Shown piece after piece: positions 50,623 to 59,673 of a stretch of 64,000 nucleotides of DNA. The notes beneath the pieces are model-generated. The model was not told the origin of the DNA. It was given only the letters and a program-made list of their open reading frames with translations, and ran no database searches. Position numbers and translations under genes: made by a program. The DNA is from an uncultured Eubacteriales bacterium (GTDB taxonomy: Bacteria > Bacillota > Clostridia > Oscillospirales > QAMX01), in NCBI GenBank assembly GCA_934546935.1, contig CAKTEH010000005.1, positions 72,272-136,271 on the forward strand. Direction: 5' to 3'. Positions within the stretch are counted from its first letter, which is position 1, and each line of letters begins with the position of its first letter.

Positions 50623-52544
50623 ACATTATCCAAACACTGCCGCCTCACGTGGCCAATCTGATCGCTGCCGGCGAAGTCGTAGAACGGCCCGCATCCGTTA
50701 TTAAAGAACTGATGGAAAACGCAGTCGATGCCGGCGCGAATTCCATCACAGCAGAAATCCGAAACGGCGGGATTGACAGCATCTGTATCACGGATAACGG
50801 CTGCGGGATGAGCCGCGAGGACGCAAGCGCCTGTTTTATCCGCCATGCAACCAGCAAAATCCGTACGCAGGACGATTTGACTTCCATAGTTACCCTTGGT
50901 TTCCGGGGTGAGGCGCTTGCGGCAATCAGCGCCGTATCCAAGATCGACCTGCTTACCCGCCGGGCCGAAGATCTGGCGGGTACACATGTATATTGTGAGG
51001 GTGGAAAAATTCTTTCTGTGGAAGACGCTGGCTGCCCTGTCGGAACCAGTATCACCGTACGCGAAATCTTTTATAATACCCCTGCGCGCATGAAATTTTT
51101 AAAGAAAAATACCACAGAGGGGAATTACTGTGCCGCTGCTGCGGATTATATCGCGCTGTCCCATCCGGAAATTGCCGTCCGTTTTCTCAAGGACGGACGC
51201 GTCTCCATGCGGACGCCCGGAGACGGGCAGCTCCTGCCTGCCATCCTGGGCGTATGCGGACAGGATTTTGTCAATGCGCTGATCCCAATTCCCAATGAAG
51301 GCAACAGCGGGGTCTTAGGTTCCCAACTAGAGGTATGGGGTTACATAACCCGGCCCGAGCGCGCGCTTTCCGGCCGTGGCTCCCAGTATTTTATCCTTAA
51401 TGGCCGGCACATCCGTTCCAGAACCCTGACTGCAGCGTTGGAGGAAGCATACCGCGGCAGTATAATGTCCGGAAAATACCCCGGATGCGTTGTATACGCG
51501 TCAATCGATCCGGGACACGTGGACGTTAATGTGCACCCGGCAAAGCTTGAAGTTAAATTTTCCGATGAACGCGCCGCTTTCCAGGCCGTTTATGACGCGG
51601 TCAAACGTGCGCTGCAGGCATCAGACCGGCCGCATTTTAATCCGGAAAAGACCCAGCCTGCCCAACAACCCCTTCACACTGCGCCATCACCCTTCCCGCG
51701 CACGGATTTCTCCGCCTCCGGAAAAACGGAACTGAACAACGATCTGCCGCCCAACCTGTACACGCAAACGCACCGCTATGCGCCGTCTGTCGACATTTCC
51801 GCCGCTGAATTCTCCCTGGATATGAGCGCCTTCGACACCTTGCCTGCGCTTTATTCCAGCGCATCGGTTCAATCCGCGCCATCTGCCGATATCCAGGCGC
51901 CGGAAACCCTTGAAAACGAGACGCTCAGCCCGGACGATCCGTCCCCGGCAGCCGTCTCCACATCACAGACAGCCGGGCAGGAGCTGCCGGCCTACCGGAT
52001 TCTCGGGGAAGCATTTAAATGTTATATTATCGTTGAACTCGACGATGCGCTGATGTACATTGACAAGCATGCCGCGCATGAACGGATTCTTTACAATAAG
52101 CTCAAATCCGCAGCTGTTCCCCCGCCCGGGCAAATGCTTTTAACGCCGCTGATTCTTCCTGTTGCACGCGAAGAGCGTGTTCAGCTGGAAGAACATATGC
52201 AGGAGCTTGCGCGCCTTGGCCTGGAGTTTACGGATTTCGGCGGCGGCAATATCCTGATCCATTCTATTCCCGCCCATATCCTGCCTGACAATACCGCGGC
52301 CTTCATTCACGAAGTCTGTCAGCGAATGAAGAAAAATGAAAACGATAACCGCCGCGAAGACATCCTGCATTCTATCGCCTGTAAAGCGGCGATCAAAGCG
52401 GGATGGAACACACATCCCCAGGAAATCGACGCGCTGGTGCGGGCAGTGCTGGCAGATCCGCAGCTGCGCTACTGCCCGCATGGACGGCCGGTTGCCTTGA
52501 CACTGGGCCGGCGTGATTTTGAAAAGGAATTTTTCCGCACATGA
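50619..52544 (+). CDS. mutL: DNA mismatch repair protein MutL
   Basis: A 641-residue MutL. The GHKL ATPase has ELMENAVDAGAN, DNGCGM, RHATSKI and GFRGEAL motifs (about 30-105), followed by the transducer domain, a low-complexity linker (about 330-450) and the C-terminal dimerisation domain. That domain has DKHAAHERI, which corresponds to the metal-binding DQHAxxER endonuclease motif, and CPHGRP near the end, so it should nick DNA as in organisms lacking MutH. The start is a TTG at 50619 with CAGGAG eight bases upstream, overlapping the previous stop. No mutS is visible here. Confidence 0.96.
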   Translation: MNIIQTLPPHVANLIAAGEVVERPASVIKELMENAVDAGANSITAEIRNGGIDSICITDNGCGMSREDASACFIRHATSKIRTQDDLTSIVTLGFRGEALAAISAVSKIDLLTRRAEDLAGTHVYCEGGKILSVEDAGCPVGTSITVREIFYNTPARMKFLKKNTTEGNYCAAAADYIALSHPEIAVRFLKDGRVSMRTPGDGQLLPAILGVCGQDFVNALIPIPNEGNSGVLGSQLEVWGYITRPERALSGRGSQYFILNGRHIRSRTLTAALEEAYRGSIMSGKYPGCVVYASIDPGHVDVNVHPAKLEVKFSDERAAFQAVYDAVKRALQASDRPHFNPEKTQPAQQPLHTAPSPFPRTDFSASGKTELNNDLPPNLYTQTHRYAPSVDISAAEFSLDMSAFDTLPALYSSASVQSAPSADIQAPETLENETLSPDDPSPAAVSTSQTAGQELPAYRILGEAFKCYIIVELDDALMYIDKHAAHERILYNKLKSAAVPPPGQMLLTPLILPVAREERVQLEEHMQELARLGLEFTDFGGGNILIHSIPAHILPDNTAAFIHEVCQRMKKNENDNRREDILHSIACKAAIKAGWNTHPQEIDALVRAVLADPQLRYCPHGRPVALTLGRRDFEKEFFRT

Positions 52545-53470
52545 CAAAACTAATCTGTATTGTAGGGCCGACCGCATCCGGAAAAACTGCGCTGGCGATC
52601 CAACTGGCGCAGGCGTTGAAAAGCGAGGTAATCTCTGCCGACTCCATGCAAATCTACCGGTATATGAATATCGGCACTGCAAAACCCTCCTTTGAAGAAC
52701 AAAACGGCGTCAAACATCATATGTTAGACATCCTGGATCCCGGAGCGGTATATAGCGCCGCGCAATATGCTGCCGACGCCGCCCAGTGTGCCGACGCAAT
52801 TGCTGCACGTGGCATGACGCCCATCGTCGCAGGCGGTTCCGGTCTTTATCTGGATTCGCTCATCGGCACGCTGCATTATGAACCGGAGCCCGATCACGAA
52901 GAAATCCGCCGGGCGCTGTACCGTCAGGCCGAGGAACAGGGCGACGAAGCAATGTACGCAAAGCTTGCGCAGGAAGATCCGGATTCCGCTGCGCGGCTCC
53001 ATGTAAACGACCGGCGCCGCGTCCTGCGCGCCCTGGAGATCTGCCTGCTTACCGGGGAACCTGCAAGTGCGCGCGCACGGCGGGCTGCCGCTGCGCCGCG
53101 GCGGTACCGGAGTTTGAAGATCGGCCTCTCCTGGCCGCGGGAGATACTCTATCAGCGTATAAATATGCGTGTTGATCGCATGTTCGCGCAAGGGCTTGTC
53201 GAAGAAGCGTATAAAATTTACACATGTTTTCCCTCCCCCACTGCGCGGCAGGCAATCGGCTATAAGGAATTATTCGCCTTTTTCGACGGGAAAATATCCC
53301 TTGACGAGGCACGGGAAAATATTGCGCGGGAAAGCCGGCGTTATGCCAAACGCCAAATCAGCTGGCTTATGCGCGACGGGGAAGTCTTTTTTTTCGACGC
53401 GCAAGATCAGGACAAACTCTACAAAAACGCATGGCGTTTTGCACGTGATTTTGTCAGTTTCGGGGTGTGA
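52541..53470 (+). CDS. miaA: tRNA dimethylallyltransferase
   Basis: A 309-residue MiaA that adds an isopentenyl group to A37 of tRNAs reading UNN codons. The P-loop is GPTASGKTALAIQLA (about 8-22), the substrate motif is SADSMQIYRYMNIGTAKP (about 33-50), with VAGGSGLYLDSL (about 95-106) and late RYAKRQISWL. It starts four bases inside the mutL end. Together with hfq downstream this matches the mutL-miaA-hfq order known in many bacteria. Confidence 0.96.
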   Translation: MTKLICIVGPTASGKTALAIQLAQALKSEVISADSMQIYRYMNIGTAKPSFEEQNGVKHHMLDILDPGAVYSAAQYAADAAQCADAIAARGMTPIVAGGSGLYLDSLIGTLHYEPEPDHEEIRRALYRQAEEQGDEAMYAKLAQEDPDSAARLHVNDRRRVLRALEICLLTGEPASARARRAAAAPRRYRSLKIGLSWPREILYQRINMRVDRMFAQGLVEEAYKIYTCFPSPTARQAIGYKELFAFFDGKISLDEARENIARESRRYAKRQISWLMRDGEVFFFDAQDQDKLYKNAWRFARDFVSFGV

Positions 53471-53483
53471 TTTTTCCAAATTT

Positions 53484-53714
53484 CCATACCACTTTTCCTG
53501 TTAAGTATGGTATAATGTTTACAATTCAATACAAAGTTCCGCAAGAAAACTTTTTTAAAAGACAGTTCCTGCCGCAAGCATGTAAAATCCGGAGGCCGTG
53601 CCTCCTTAAAACAAAAGACCGGCAATTTTCTGCGGTGCCCATTATCCGGCAGGTTTTTTATGCGTTAATGCGGACATACGCAAAATTATGTATGCAAGTT
53701 AAAGAGGATTGCTT
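53484..53714 (+). promoter_or_regulatory. Promoter and long leader of hfq
   Basis: A TATAAT (53511-53516) is preceded only by a weak -35 region; CCATAC (53484-53489) and GTATGG (53505-53510) form an inverted repeat just before the -10 box. The resulting leader of about 190 bases contains a GGAGGC/GCCTCC hairpin (53591-53605) and T-rich stretches but no gene. It may permit Hfq autoregulation, but no terminator or known riboswitch was recognised. Confidence 0.45.
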
Positions 53715-53963
53715 ATGCAGAAACCACTCAATCTCCAGGATCTTTTTCTCAATACAGCGAGAAAAGAGCGGATCGAAGTAACCGCGTTTTTAACCAACGG
53801 CTTTCAGCTGCATGGTTATGTCAAAGCTTTCGATAATTTTGTCGTCCTGTTTTCCTGCGACGGCAAGCAGAACCTCGTATATAAACATGCGCTGTCTACA
53901 ATTGCGCCGAGCGAACCCATCCGTTTAAATCTTGAAAACGAAAACCCGACGCCAAACGAATAA
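53715..53963 (+). CDS. hfq: RNA chaperone Hfq
   Basis: An 82-residue Sm-like protein. Sm1 is NLQDLFLNTARKERIEVTAF (about 6-25) followed by TNGFQLHGYVKAFDNFVVLF, and Sm2 includes the conserved YKHALSTIAP (about 57-66). It forms a ring that binds U-rich RNA. The C-terminal tail is very short, as in Gram-positive Hfq. The ATG at 53715 has AGAGGA upstream. Confidence 0.96.
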   Translation: MQKPLNLQDLFLNTARKERIEVTAFLTNGFQLHGYVKAFDNFVVLFSCDGKQNLVYKHALSTIAPSEPIRLNLENENPTPNE

Positions 53964-53998
53964 GGCGCCGCGCCGTTTCCCGGTTTGTTTTTTTGCCT

Positions 53999-55291
53999 AT
54001 GCCTTCAAGAGAAAAAATCGTCAGTCATTATATGCGGCAATTTAATGAGCGCCGGCGCAGAAAAAAGCGCAGGCGCACTGTTTTGTTGCCCTTTAAAATT
54101 ATCCTAAGTATTGTGTGCGTCCTCATCGCCGCTTACTTCGCTGTCAGCATATATCGGGGCCTGCGCTCACCGTTGACCACCACACTGGCATCGGAAAGCA
54201 GCATAAATCAGGAATTCTCCATTGTCGGCTACTTTGTCCGCGAGGAAGAGATAATTGTTAATGATTCAGACGGCATCCTTCTGTATGCCGTGGATGACGG
54301 TGCGAAGCTTGGCCGTTTCGACGAATACGCCTCCGTTTATTCCAATATCAGCGCTGCGGAGCTGCGATCCATCATCAGGACCTATCAACAACAGATCAAT
54401 GTACTTAACCAGGCCCTGTCCGCCATCGGCAGTGCCGACAGTATTTCCACGCTTTCCGAACAGATCTACGCCGGCCTTTACACAAGCGCTGCTTTTGCCA
54501 ACAGCTATGATTATTCCAGGCTTGGTGAATATACCCAGGATTTAAAAAACAATATCATAACCCGCGAACTTGCCGATACTACCCCGGAAAAGATTTCTGA
54601 ATTGATAGAAGCACTGGAAAACCGCTGTGAAACGCTTTCCATCCAAATCGGTTCAAGCGAAACCTCGCTGACTGTACCGGAGTCCGGATTTTTCTCCAGC
54701 CAGGTCGATGGGTATGAATCGGTATTCGATATTGATATGCTCTCCTCGCTCAAGCCTTCTGACTTGAACCGCTTGGTATCCCAGCGCCGGGAAGTCAGCG
54801 AACGGGAGGCTGGAAAACTGATTACCGGCTTCGGCGGATATTTTATCGCCAATATTTCCGCTGCAGATGCAGAAAGCCTTTCCGTTGGACGTTCAATCCG
54901 CCTGCAACTTGATACCATGGGGGATGAACTGTTGGACATGACGGTAGTTTCCATAAGCGTGCAGGAAAACGGGGAAGTGACTGTTGTCTTCTCTTATTCG
55001 CGCCACGTAGAAGAACTGATTAATATGCGCAAGCAAAGCGCCGTAGTTATACTGGAAACCTATTCCGGGCTGAAAGTCCCGCGCGATGCCGTGCGCGTGG
55101 ACGCGGAAGGGGCAATGGGCGTTTATGTCATTACCGGTTTATACACAGAATTCAAACAGATAAACGTTCTCTATGAAACGGAAGATTATTATATTGTGGA
55201 TACAGACCCGTCAAGCACGGCCTCGCTTCTGCGCGGCGATACAATTGTGGTCGGCGGCAAAAATCTGTCAGACGGAAAGGTGATCGGTTAA
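53999..55291 (+). CDS. Membrane-anchored HlyD-like protein of the sepF cluster
   Basis: A ~430-residue protein with a strongly basic N-terminus (NERRRRKKRRR), one membrane helix (about 33-54) and a large outer region. The outer region starts with a lipoyl-like half (REEEIIVNDSDGILLYAVDDG, adjacent parts, about 80-100), then an alpha-helical hairpin and a second half with GKLITGFGGYFIANISAAD and LKVPRDAVRVDAEG, i.e. the HlyD/adaptor layout. No export ATPase is nearby; genes like this commonly sit next to yggS-sepF in Clostridia, so an envelope or division role is likely. There is no clear Shine-Dalgarno before the ATG at 53999; a TTG at 53993 is the alternative. Confidence 0.7.
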   Translation: MPSREKIVSHYMRQFNERRRRKKRRRTVLLPFKIILSIVCVLIAAYFAVSIYRGLRSPLTTTLASESSINQEFSIVGYFVREEEIIVNDSDGILLYAVDDGAKLGRFDEYASVYSNISAAELRSIIRTYQQQINVLNQALSAIGSADSISTLSEQIYAGLYTSAAFANSYDYSRLGEYTQDLKNNIITRELADTTPEKISELIEALENRCETLSIQIGSSETSLTVPESGFFSSQVDGYESVFDIDMLSSLKPSDLNRLVSQRREVSEREAGKLITGFGGYFIANISAADAESLSVGRSIRLQLDTMGDELLDMTVVSISVQENGEVTVVFSYSRHVEELINMRKQSAVVILETYSGLKVPRDAVRVDAEGAMGVYVITGLYTEFKQINVLYETEDYYIVDTDPSSTASLLRGDTIVVGGKNLSDGKVIG

Positions 55292-55971
55292 TGGAGCATA
55301 GCCTTTTACAGCACAACATCCAAACGATTTTCCAACAGGTCGGCCAGGCCGCGCCCGGGCGGACGGTCACCATCGTTGCAGCCACAAAAACCCGTACGCC
55401 GGAGGAAATCCAGGCGGCTCGGGAGTACGGGATCCGCGCTGCGGGCGAAAACCGTGTACAGGAATTCTGCGAAAAGCTGCCCCTGGGCGCTTATGATGGG
55501 CTTTCCCGGCATTTCATCGGCCATCTGCAAACCAATAAAGTAGCAAAAATTGTCGGCCAGGTAGAATTGATCGAGTCAGTCGACTCTTTGCGCCTGCTCC
55601 AGGCAATAGACGAACGGGCTGCAAAGCTGAATATCCGGCAAGACATTCTTGCGGAAATCAACATTGGCGCGGAAGCAGCAAAATCCGGCATGCCGCCGGC
55701 ACAGCTTGACGCTTTTTTGGAAAATGCCGCCAAACGAACGCATATTCGTGTACTTGGCCTGATGACGGTCGCTCCAAAGGCAGAAAATGACATAGTTTGC
55801 CAATATTTTACACAAATGTATAAACTTTTTATTGACAAGCGCAGGTATACTTGTGATAATATAAAAATGGAATATCTCTCCATGGGGATGAGCGGAGATT
55901 ATCTGCTTGCGCTTGCCTGCGGCGCAAATATGATCCGCGTCGGCACTGGCATTTTTGGCCCAAGGATTTGA
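55291..55971 (+). CDS. yggS: YggS/YlmE-family PLP homeostasis protein
   Basis: A 226-residue PLP-binding TIM-barrel protein that controls PLP and amino-acid balance. The PLP lysine is in VAATKTRTPEEIQAA (about 30-44), GENRVQEFCEKL (about 52-63), HFIGHLQTNKVAKIV (about 72-86) and the C-terminal SMGMSGDYLLALACG (about 190-204) and RVGTGIFG are all family signatures. It starts on the last base of the preceding stop and is followed after 24 bases by sepF, the usual order. Confidence 0.94.
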   Translation: MEHSLLQHNIQTIFQQVGQAAPGRTVTIVAATKTRTPEEIQAAREYGIRAAGENRVQEFCEKLPLGAYDGLSRHFIGHLQTNKVAKIVGQVELIESVDSLRLLQAIDERAAKLNIRQDILAEINIGAEAAKSGMPPAQLDAFLENAAKRTHIRVLGLMTVAPKAENDIVCQYFTQMYKLFIDKRRYTCDNIKMEYLSMGMSGDYLLALACGANMIRVGTGIFGPRI

Positions 55972-55995
55972 TTTTCGGAAAGGACGAATAAAACA

Positions 55996-56550
55996 ATGGG
56001 TTTGCTTGATAATTTCAAAAGATATATACGTGGGGAAGATTACGAAAGCGACGAATACGAGGAGTTTAATGACCCGGAAGAATCCACGGCCACAACCATG
56101 CGCTGGACAACCGGGCGTGACGATTCCTCTGCCGCCGCGCAACGGGAAGACCGGGAAAGCGCCCGTACCGCAGAGCGCAGTGAACGCAGTTCCAGCAGTT
56201 ATGATGCGGCGCCGCGTTCCCGCGATAATGTTACCCCGCTGCGCAGCAATCGGGTTGTAAACATTAATACGATCACCCAGCTCTCCGTCGTTCTGGTAAA
56301 ACCGGAAAAATACGAAAATGCCTCTGAAGTAGCCGACCATCTGCGAGATAAGCGTACGGTTGTGCTCAATCTGGAGTCCACAAACCGTGACGTCGCCCGC
56401 CGTCTTTTAGACTTCCTTGGCGGCGTTGCCTACGCAAATGATGGAAAAATCAAGCGCATCGCCCAGAGTACGTATATTATCACCCCATACAATGTTGACA
56501 TCCAGGGCGACGTCCTGGACGAACTGGAAAATAACGGCCTGCGTCTTTAA
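55996..56550 (+). CDS. sepF: Cell division protein SepF
   Basis: A 184-residue SepF that links FtsZ filaments to the membrane. An N-terminal amphipathic helix (MGLLDNFKRYIRGE) is followed by an acidic, disordered linker (about 15-85) and the SepF domain (about 95-184) with VVLVKPEKYENASEVADHL, NLESTNRDVARRLLDFLGG and the ending YIITPYNVDIQGDVLDEL region. The linker is rich in Glu/Asp/Arg. It sits between yggS and yggT. Confidence 0.96.
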   Translation: MGLLDNFKRYIRGEDYESDEYEEFNDPEESTATTMRWTTGRDDSSAAAQREDRESARTAERSERSSSSYDAAPRSRDNVTPLRSNRVVNINTITQLSVVLVKPEKYENASEVADHLRDKRTVVLNLESTNRDVARRLLDFLGGVAYANDGKIKRIAQSTYIITPYNVDIQGDVLDELENNGLRL

Positions 56551-56564
56551 TCCGGTATCTGACT

Positions 56565-56819
56565 ATGTCGACACTTGCTATTATTTTGGAAATATTGCTG
56601 CGCGGTATTCAGCTTTTGATATTTGCACGGGTAGTTCTGGCGTTTTTCCCGATCGATCGGAAAAGCGCCTTCGTTTCTGTTCCCTATGCGTTTACAGAAC
56701 CGGTTATTATGCCGGCACGCAGCCTGCTTTTTTTAATCCGGCCGTTAAAGCGACTGCCGTTTGATATTAGCCCGATCGTTGTGTTTTTATTGCTTGAGCT
56801 TTTAATTGCGCTGATTTAG
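56565..56819 (+). CDS. YggT/YlmG-family membrane protein
   Basis: An 84-residue protein with two membrane helices (about 5-25 and 63-82) and the family stretch AFTEPVIMPARSLLF between them. YlmG proteins affect division-site or nucleoid organisation. It starts 15 bases after sepF and is 35 bases before divIVA. Confidence 0.9.
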   Translation: MSTLAIILEILLRGIQLLIFARVVLAFFPIDRKSAFVSVPYAFTEPVIMPARSLLFLIRPLKRLPFDISPIVVFLLLELLIALI

Positions 56820-56853
56820 TGTATTTTCAAGCCGGTTTTTTTTGGAGGAATTT

Positions 56854-57771
56854 ATGCTTACCCCGAATGATATTGCTGAGAAAAAATTTGATAAAGTAAT
56901 CATGGGCGGCTATGATATGGGCGCCGTCGACGATTTTCTCGATCAGTTGGAAAAAGATTACGGCGCGCTGTTTAAGGAAAATACCGTTTTAAAAAATAAA
57001 ATGAAGCTTCTCGTAAAAAAGATCGAGGAATACCGCTCTATGGACGAATCCATGCGCAAAGCGCTCAACAGCGCACAGACCATGGCGGCGCAGATTATTG
57101 ACAAAGCAAAAACAGAAGCGCAGATTATCAAAGACTCTGCGCAGAAGTCCGGGGAAGAAATCCTCGCCGGCTATGAAGCGCGCATCGGTGCGGAAGAGCA
57201 AAAGCTTGCGGAAGCAAAAGCCTCTGTCGAAGAATTTGTTACACGGATGACGACCATGTACTCCCAGGGTGCAGAAATGCTGCAGACTGTGGTTGGAAAA
57301 TTTGCCACAGATGAAGACCTGAAAATTCCGGAAATGAAGCCCATTGCACCGGTACAGCCCGAGCCGGAGGCCAAGCGTTTCGATCCGGTCCCAAAAATGC
57401 CAAGCCGCGAGGACATTGAAACCGAGCAGCTGATCCGGGAATTTTCCTCCAAACCCAGCTCGAATTCCGATATCCCTGCCGCACAGCAGGCAGATACACC
57501 TGCACAGCCCTTTCCCGCAGCAAAAGGGAAAACCATTCTTCCAGATACTGCGCCGCTGCCCAATATACCTCCGGTTCCTAATACAGCAAGACCGCAAGGC
57601 AATTATACCAGTGGGAAGATTTACCCCAATTCCGTCGTTCGCCATACTTCCACACAAAACGATTTCGATGATGAGGGCGAAACCATCCTCTTGACACCGA
57701 AGCCCAAATTTGAATTTGACGACCTGCAGTTCGGAGAGAATTACGACAATATCAAAAGAAGTAAAAAATAA
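56854..57771 (+). CDS. DivIVA-domain cell division/curvature protein
   Basis: A 305-residue DivIVA protein. The membrane-binding N-terminal domain begins MLTPNDIAEKKFDKVIMGGY, then a coiled coil (about 30-150, rich in Lys/Glu/Gln heptads), and a low-complexity Pro-rich tail (about 165-305). It recognises curved membrane at poles and septa. The ATG at 56854 follows GGAGG. The long tail is larger than in B. subtilis DivIVA. Operon of HlyD-like, yggS, sepF, yggT and divIVA ends in the terminator at 57827-57860. Confidence 0.92.
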   Translation: MLTPNDIAEKKFDKVIMGGYDMGAVDDFLDQLEKDYGALFKENTVLKNKMKLLVKKIEEYRSMDESMRKALNSAQTMAAQIIDKAKTEAQIIKDSAQKSGEEILAGYEARIGAEEQKLAEAKASVEEFVTRMTTMYSQGAEMLQTVVGKFATDEDLKIPEMKPIAPVQPEPEAKRFDPVPKMPSREDIETEQLIREFSSKPSSNSDIPAAQQADTPAQPFPAAKGKTILPDTAPLPNIPPVPNTARPQGNYTSGKIYPNSVVRHTSTQNDFDDEGETILLTPKPKFEFDDLQFGENYDNIKRSKK

Positions 57772-57826
57772 AATACTTTTCCCTGCGCTTTTTCATTTTG
57801 GGAAATGCAGGCAGGGAATCATAAAT

Positions 57827-57860
57827 AAAAAGAGGCTGTCCCGTAGGACAGCCTCTTTTC
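57827..57860. terminator. Bidirectional terminator between divIVA and the met operon
   Basis: AAAAGAGGCTGTCC and GGACAGCCTCTTTT (57827-57859) around CGTA form a near-perfect stem with A/T tracts on both sides. Confidence 0.92.
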
Positions 57861-57874
57861 CATAGTACATAAGC

Positions 57875-58582
57875 TTATCTGTTCTTCAGCCGTTTGTCGG
57901 ACCGGGTTGCAAAGCGCGTGCCAACAACCTGGAAAACCTGTACCAGAATAATGAGCAAAACGACCGCAATCAACATAACAAGATCCTTATAGCGATAATA
58001 TCCATAATTAATCGCAATTTTTCCAAGCCCGCCGCCTCCGACAATACCGCTCATCGCGCTGTATCCAAGAATTGTCGTGATCGCAATAGTCGCATTGGAA
58101 ATCAAAGACGGGATGCTCTCCGGGATCATCACCTTGAATATTATCTGAAGTGGGGAAGCACCCATACTCTGCGCAGCTTCAATAATATTCGGATTAAGCT
58201 CCCGCAGGCTGCTTTCCACCAGACGCGCAACAAACGGGAAAGCTGCGATAACCAGCGGAACAATTGATGCAGTTGTACCCACCGCGGTACCGACAATCGC
58301 CCGGGTAAGCGGAATTACCATAATCATCAGAATCAAAAATGGAATGGATCGCAGCAGATTGATAATGATATTCAAAACATGCATCAAGCTCTTGGGAAGC
58401 GGAAGGACACCGTCTTTTTCTCCGGCTACCAGCAGCACGCCAAGCGGCAGCCCAATCAGAATCGCAAACGCCGTTGCAAGCACTGTAATATAAACCGTCT
58501 CCCAAACCGCAAGCGGGAATTCGTTCTTCAGAATATCCAGCGCTTCAAGTACCGTTTCAGACGAAAGAAGCTTCTCAAACAT
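57875..58582 (-). CDS. metI: Methionine ABC transporter permease MetI
   Basis: A 235-residue ABC permease with five to six helices. The EAA loop, contacting MetN, is EAAQSMGASPLQIIFKVMIP (about 134-153), and the MetI patterns RSIPFLILMIMVIPLTRAIVG and GYSAMSGIVGGGGLG are clear. The ATG at 58582 follows GAGGAGGTGGATGCGG and overlaps the metN end by eight bases; a slightly earlier ATG at 58588 lies too close to the Shine-Dalgarno. It imports methionine with MetN and the unusual MetQ. Confidence 0.94.
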   Translation of the reverse strand: MFEKLLSSETVLEALDILKNEFPLAVWETVYITVLATAFAILIGLPLGVLLVAGEKDGVLPLPKSLMHVLNIIINLLRSIPFLILMIMVIPLTRAIVGTAVGTTASIVPLVIAAFPFVARLVESSLRELNPNIIEAAQSMGASPLQIIFKVMIPESIPSLISNATIAITTILGYSAMSGIVGGGGLGKIAINYGYYRYKDLVMLIAVVLLIILVQVFQVVGTRFATRSDKRLKNR

Positions 58583-59585
58583 CCGCATCCACCTCCTCGG
58601 CAAGAACATCTTTAAAATTATGCAGATAATCCAAAGCCACCTGCGTTTGGGCACGTTCTCCGGGAATTCCCAGAAGCATACTGCCATATACCCGGTCTCC
58701 GATGCAGCGTGTGGATGCGGAAAGGATATTGGCAGCGATCCCCTTTTCCATCGCCATCCTGGCTATCAGCGGCGTGTTGGTTGCAGAAGCGCCGTGGAAC
58801 ACGATCCGAATCCGATGCTCATCCCCCGCTGCCGAAAGAAGCTCCCCGGCTCCGTCCGGGAAAACAAGCCGCTTCGCAGCAGCAGATTTCGGACTGGAAA
58901 AAACGGTCCCAACCTCCCCTTCTTCCACTACCTTGCCATCATCAAGAATCGCAACGCGATTGCAGATTTCCTCCACCACATTCATCTGATGGGTAATCAG
59001 AATCACTGTAATCCCAAGCTTATGGTTGATATCACGGATCAGTTCAAGGATCGAGTGCGTGGTCTTTGGATCAAGCGCGCTGGTCGCCTCGTCGCACAGC
59101 AACACCTGCGGGTCTGTCGCAAGCGCACGGGCAATGGCGATACGCTGCTGCTGCCCGCCAGACAACTGCGCCGGATAGGCATTGGCCTTGTCCGGGAGGC
59201 CGACAATTTCCAGAAGCTCAAGTGCGCGGGCCCGAGCCTGTGCTTTTTTTACACCTGCCAGTTCCAACGGAAAACAGATATTTTTCAGACAAGTACGCTG
59301 CATAAGCAGGTTAAAACCCTGGAAAATCATGGTAATGCTTCGGCGGATCTGACGCAGCCCTGAGGGACTCAAACCACCCATATCCGTTCCGTTAATGTGC
59401 ACGCTGCCCTCGCTGGGTCGTTCCAGCATATTGATACAGCGTACAAGCGTGCTCTTCCCTGCACCGGACATCCCAATAATACCATAAATATCGCCGTCGG
59501 CAATGGTCAGCGTCACATTCTTCAGTGCTTCCACCGTTCCATCCACCGTCTGAAAGGATTTACACAGGTTTTTGATTTCAATCAT
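58575..59585 (-). CDS. metN: Methionine ABC transporter ATP-binding protein MetN
   Basis: A 336-residue ABC ATPase. Walker A GMSGAGKST (about 38-46), signature LSGGQQQRIAIARAL (about 138-152) and Walker B VLLCDEATSALDP (about 160-172) are complete. The C-terminal ~85 residues form the NIL domain (about 250-336, IRIVFHGASATNTPLIARM near its start), which binds methionine and shuts the transporter down when cytosolic methionine is high. The ATG at 59585 follows AGCGGAGGGCTGGGTTC. An 88-base gap with a hairpin separates it from metQ. Confidence 0.96.
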   Translation of the reverse strand: MIEIKNLCKSFQTVDGTVEALKNVTLTIADGDIYGIIGMSGAGKSTLVRCINMLERPSEGSVHINGTDMGGLSPSGLRQIRRSITMIFQGFNLLMQRTCLKNICFPLELAGVKKAQARARALELLEIVGLPDKANAYPAQLSGGQQQRIAIARALATDPQVLLCDEATSALDPKTTHSILELIRDINHKLGITVILITHQMNVVEEICNRVAILDDGKVVEEGEVGTVFSSPKSAAAKRLVFPDGAGELLSAAGDEHRIRIVFHGASATNTPLIARMAMEKGIAANILSASTRCIGDRVYGSMLLGIPGERAQTQVALDYLHNFKDVLAEEVDADV

Positions 59586-59615
59586 GAACCCAGCCCTCCG
59601 CTTCAATAGTAAGCC

Positions 59616-59649
59616 TTCTGCCGGCAACCGTATAGGGCTGCCGGCAGAA
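59616..59649 (-). repeat. 11-bp hairpin between metQ and metN
   Basis: TTCTGCCGGCA (59616-59626) and its exact complement (59639-59649) with a 12-base loop and no U tract after it. Likely an mRNA-processing or stability element that keeps the binding protein more abundant than the ATPase. Confidence 0.6.
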
Positions 59650-59673
59650 ATAGGTCATAATCGCCGGGATATC

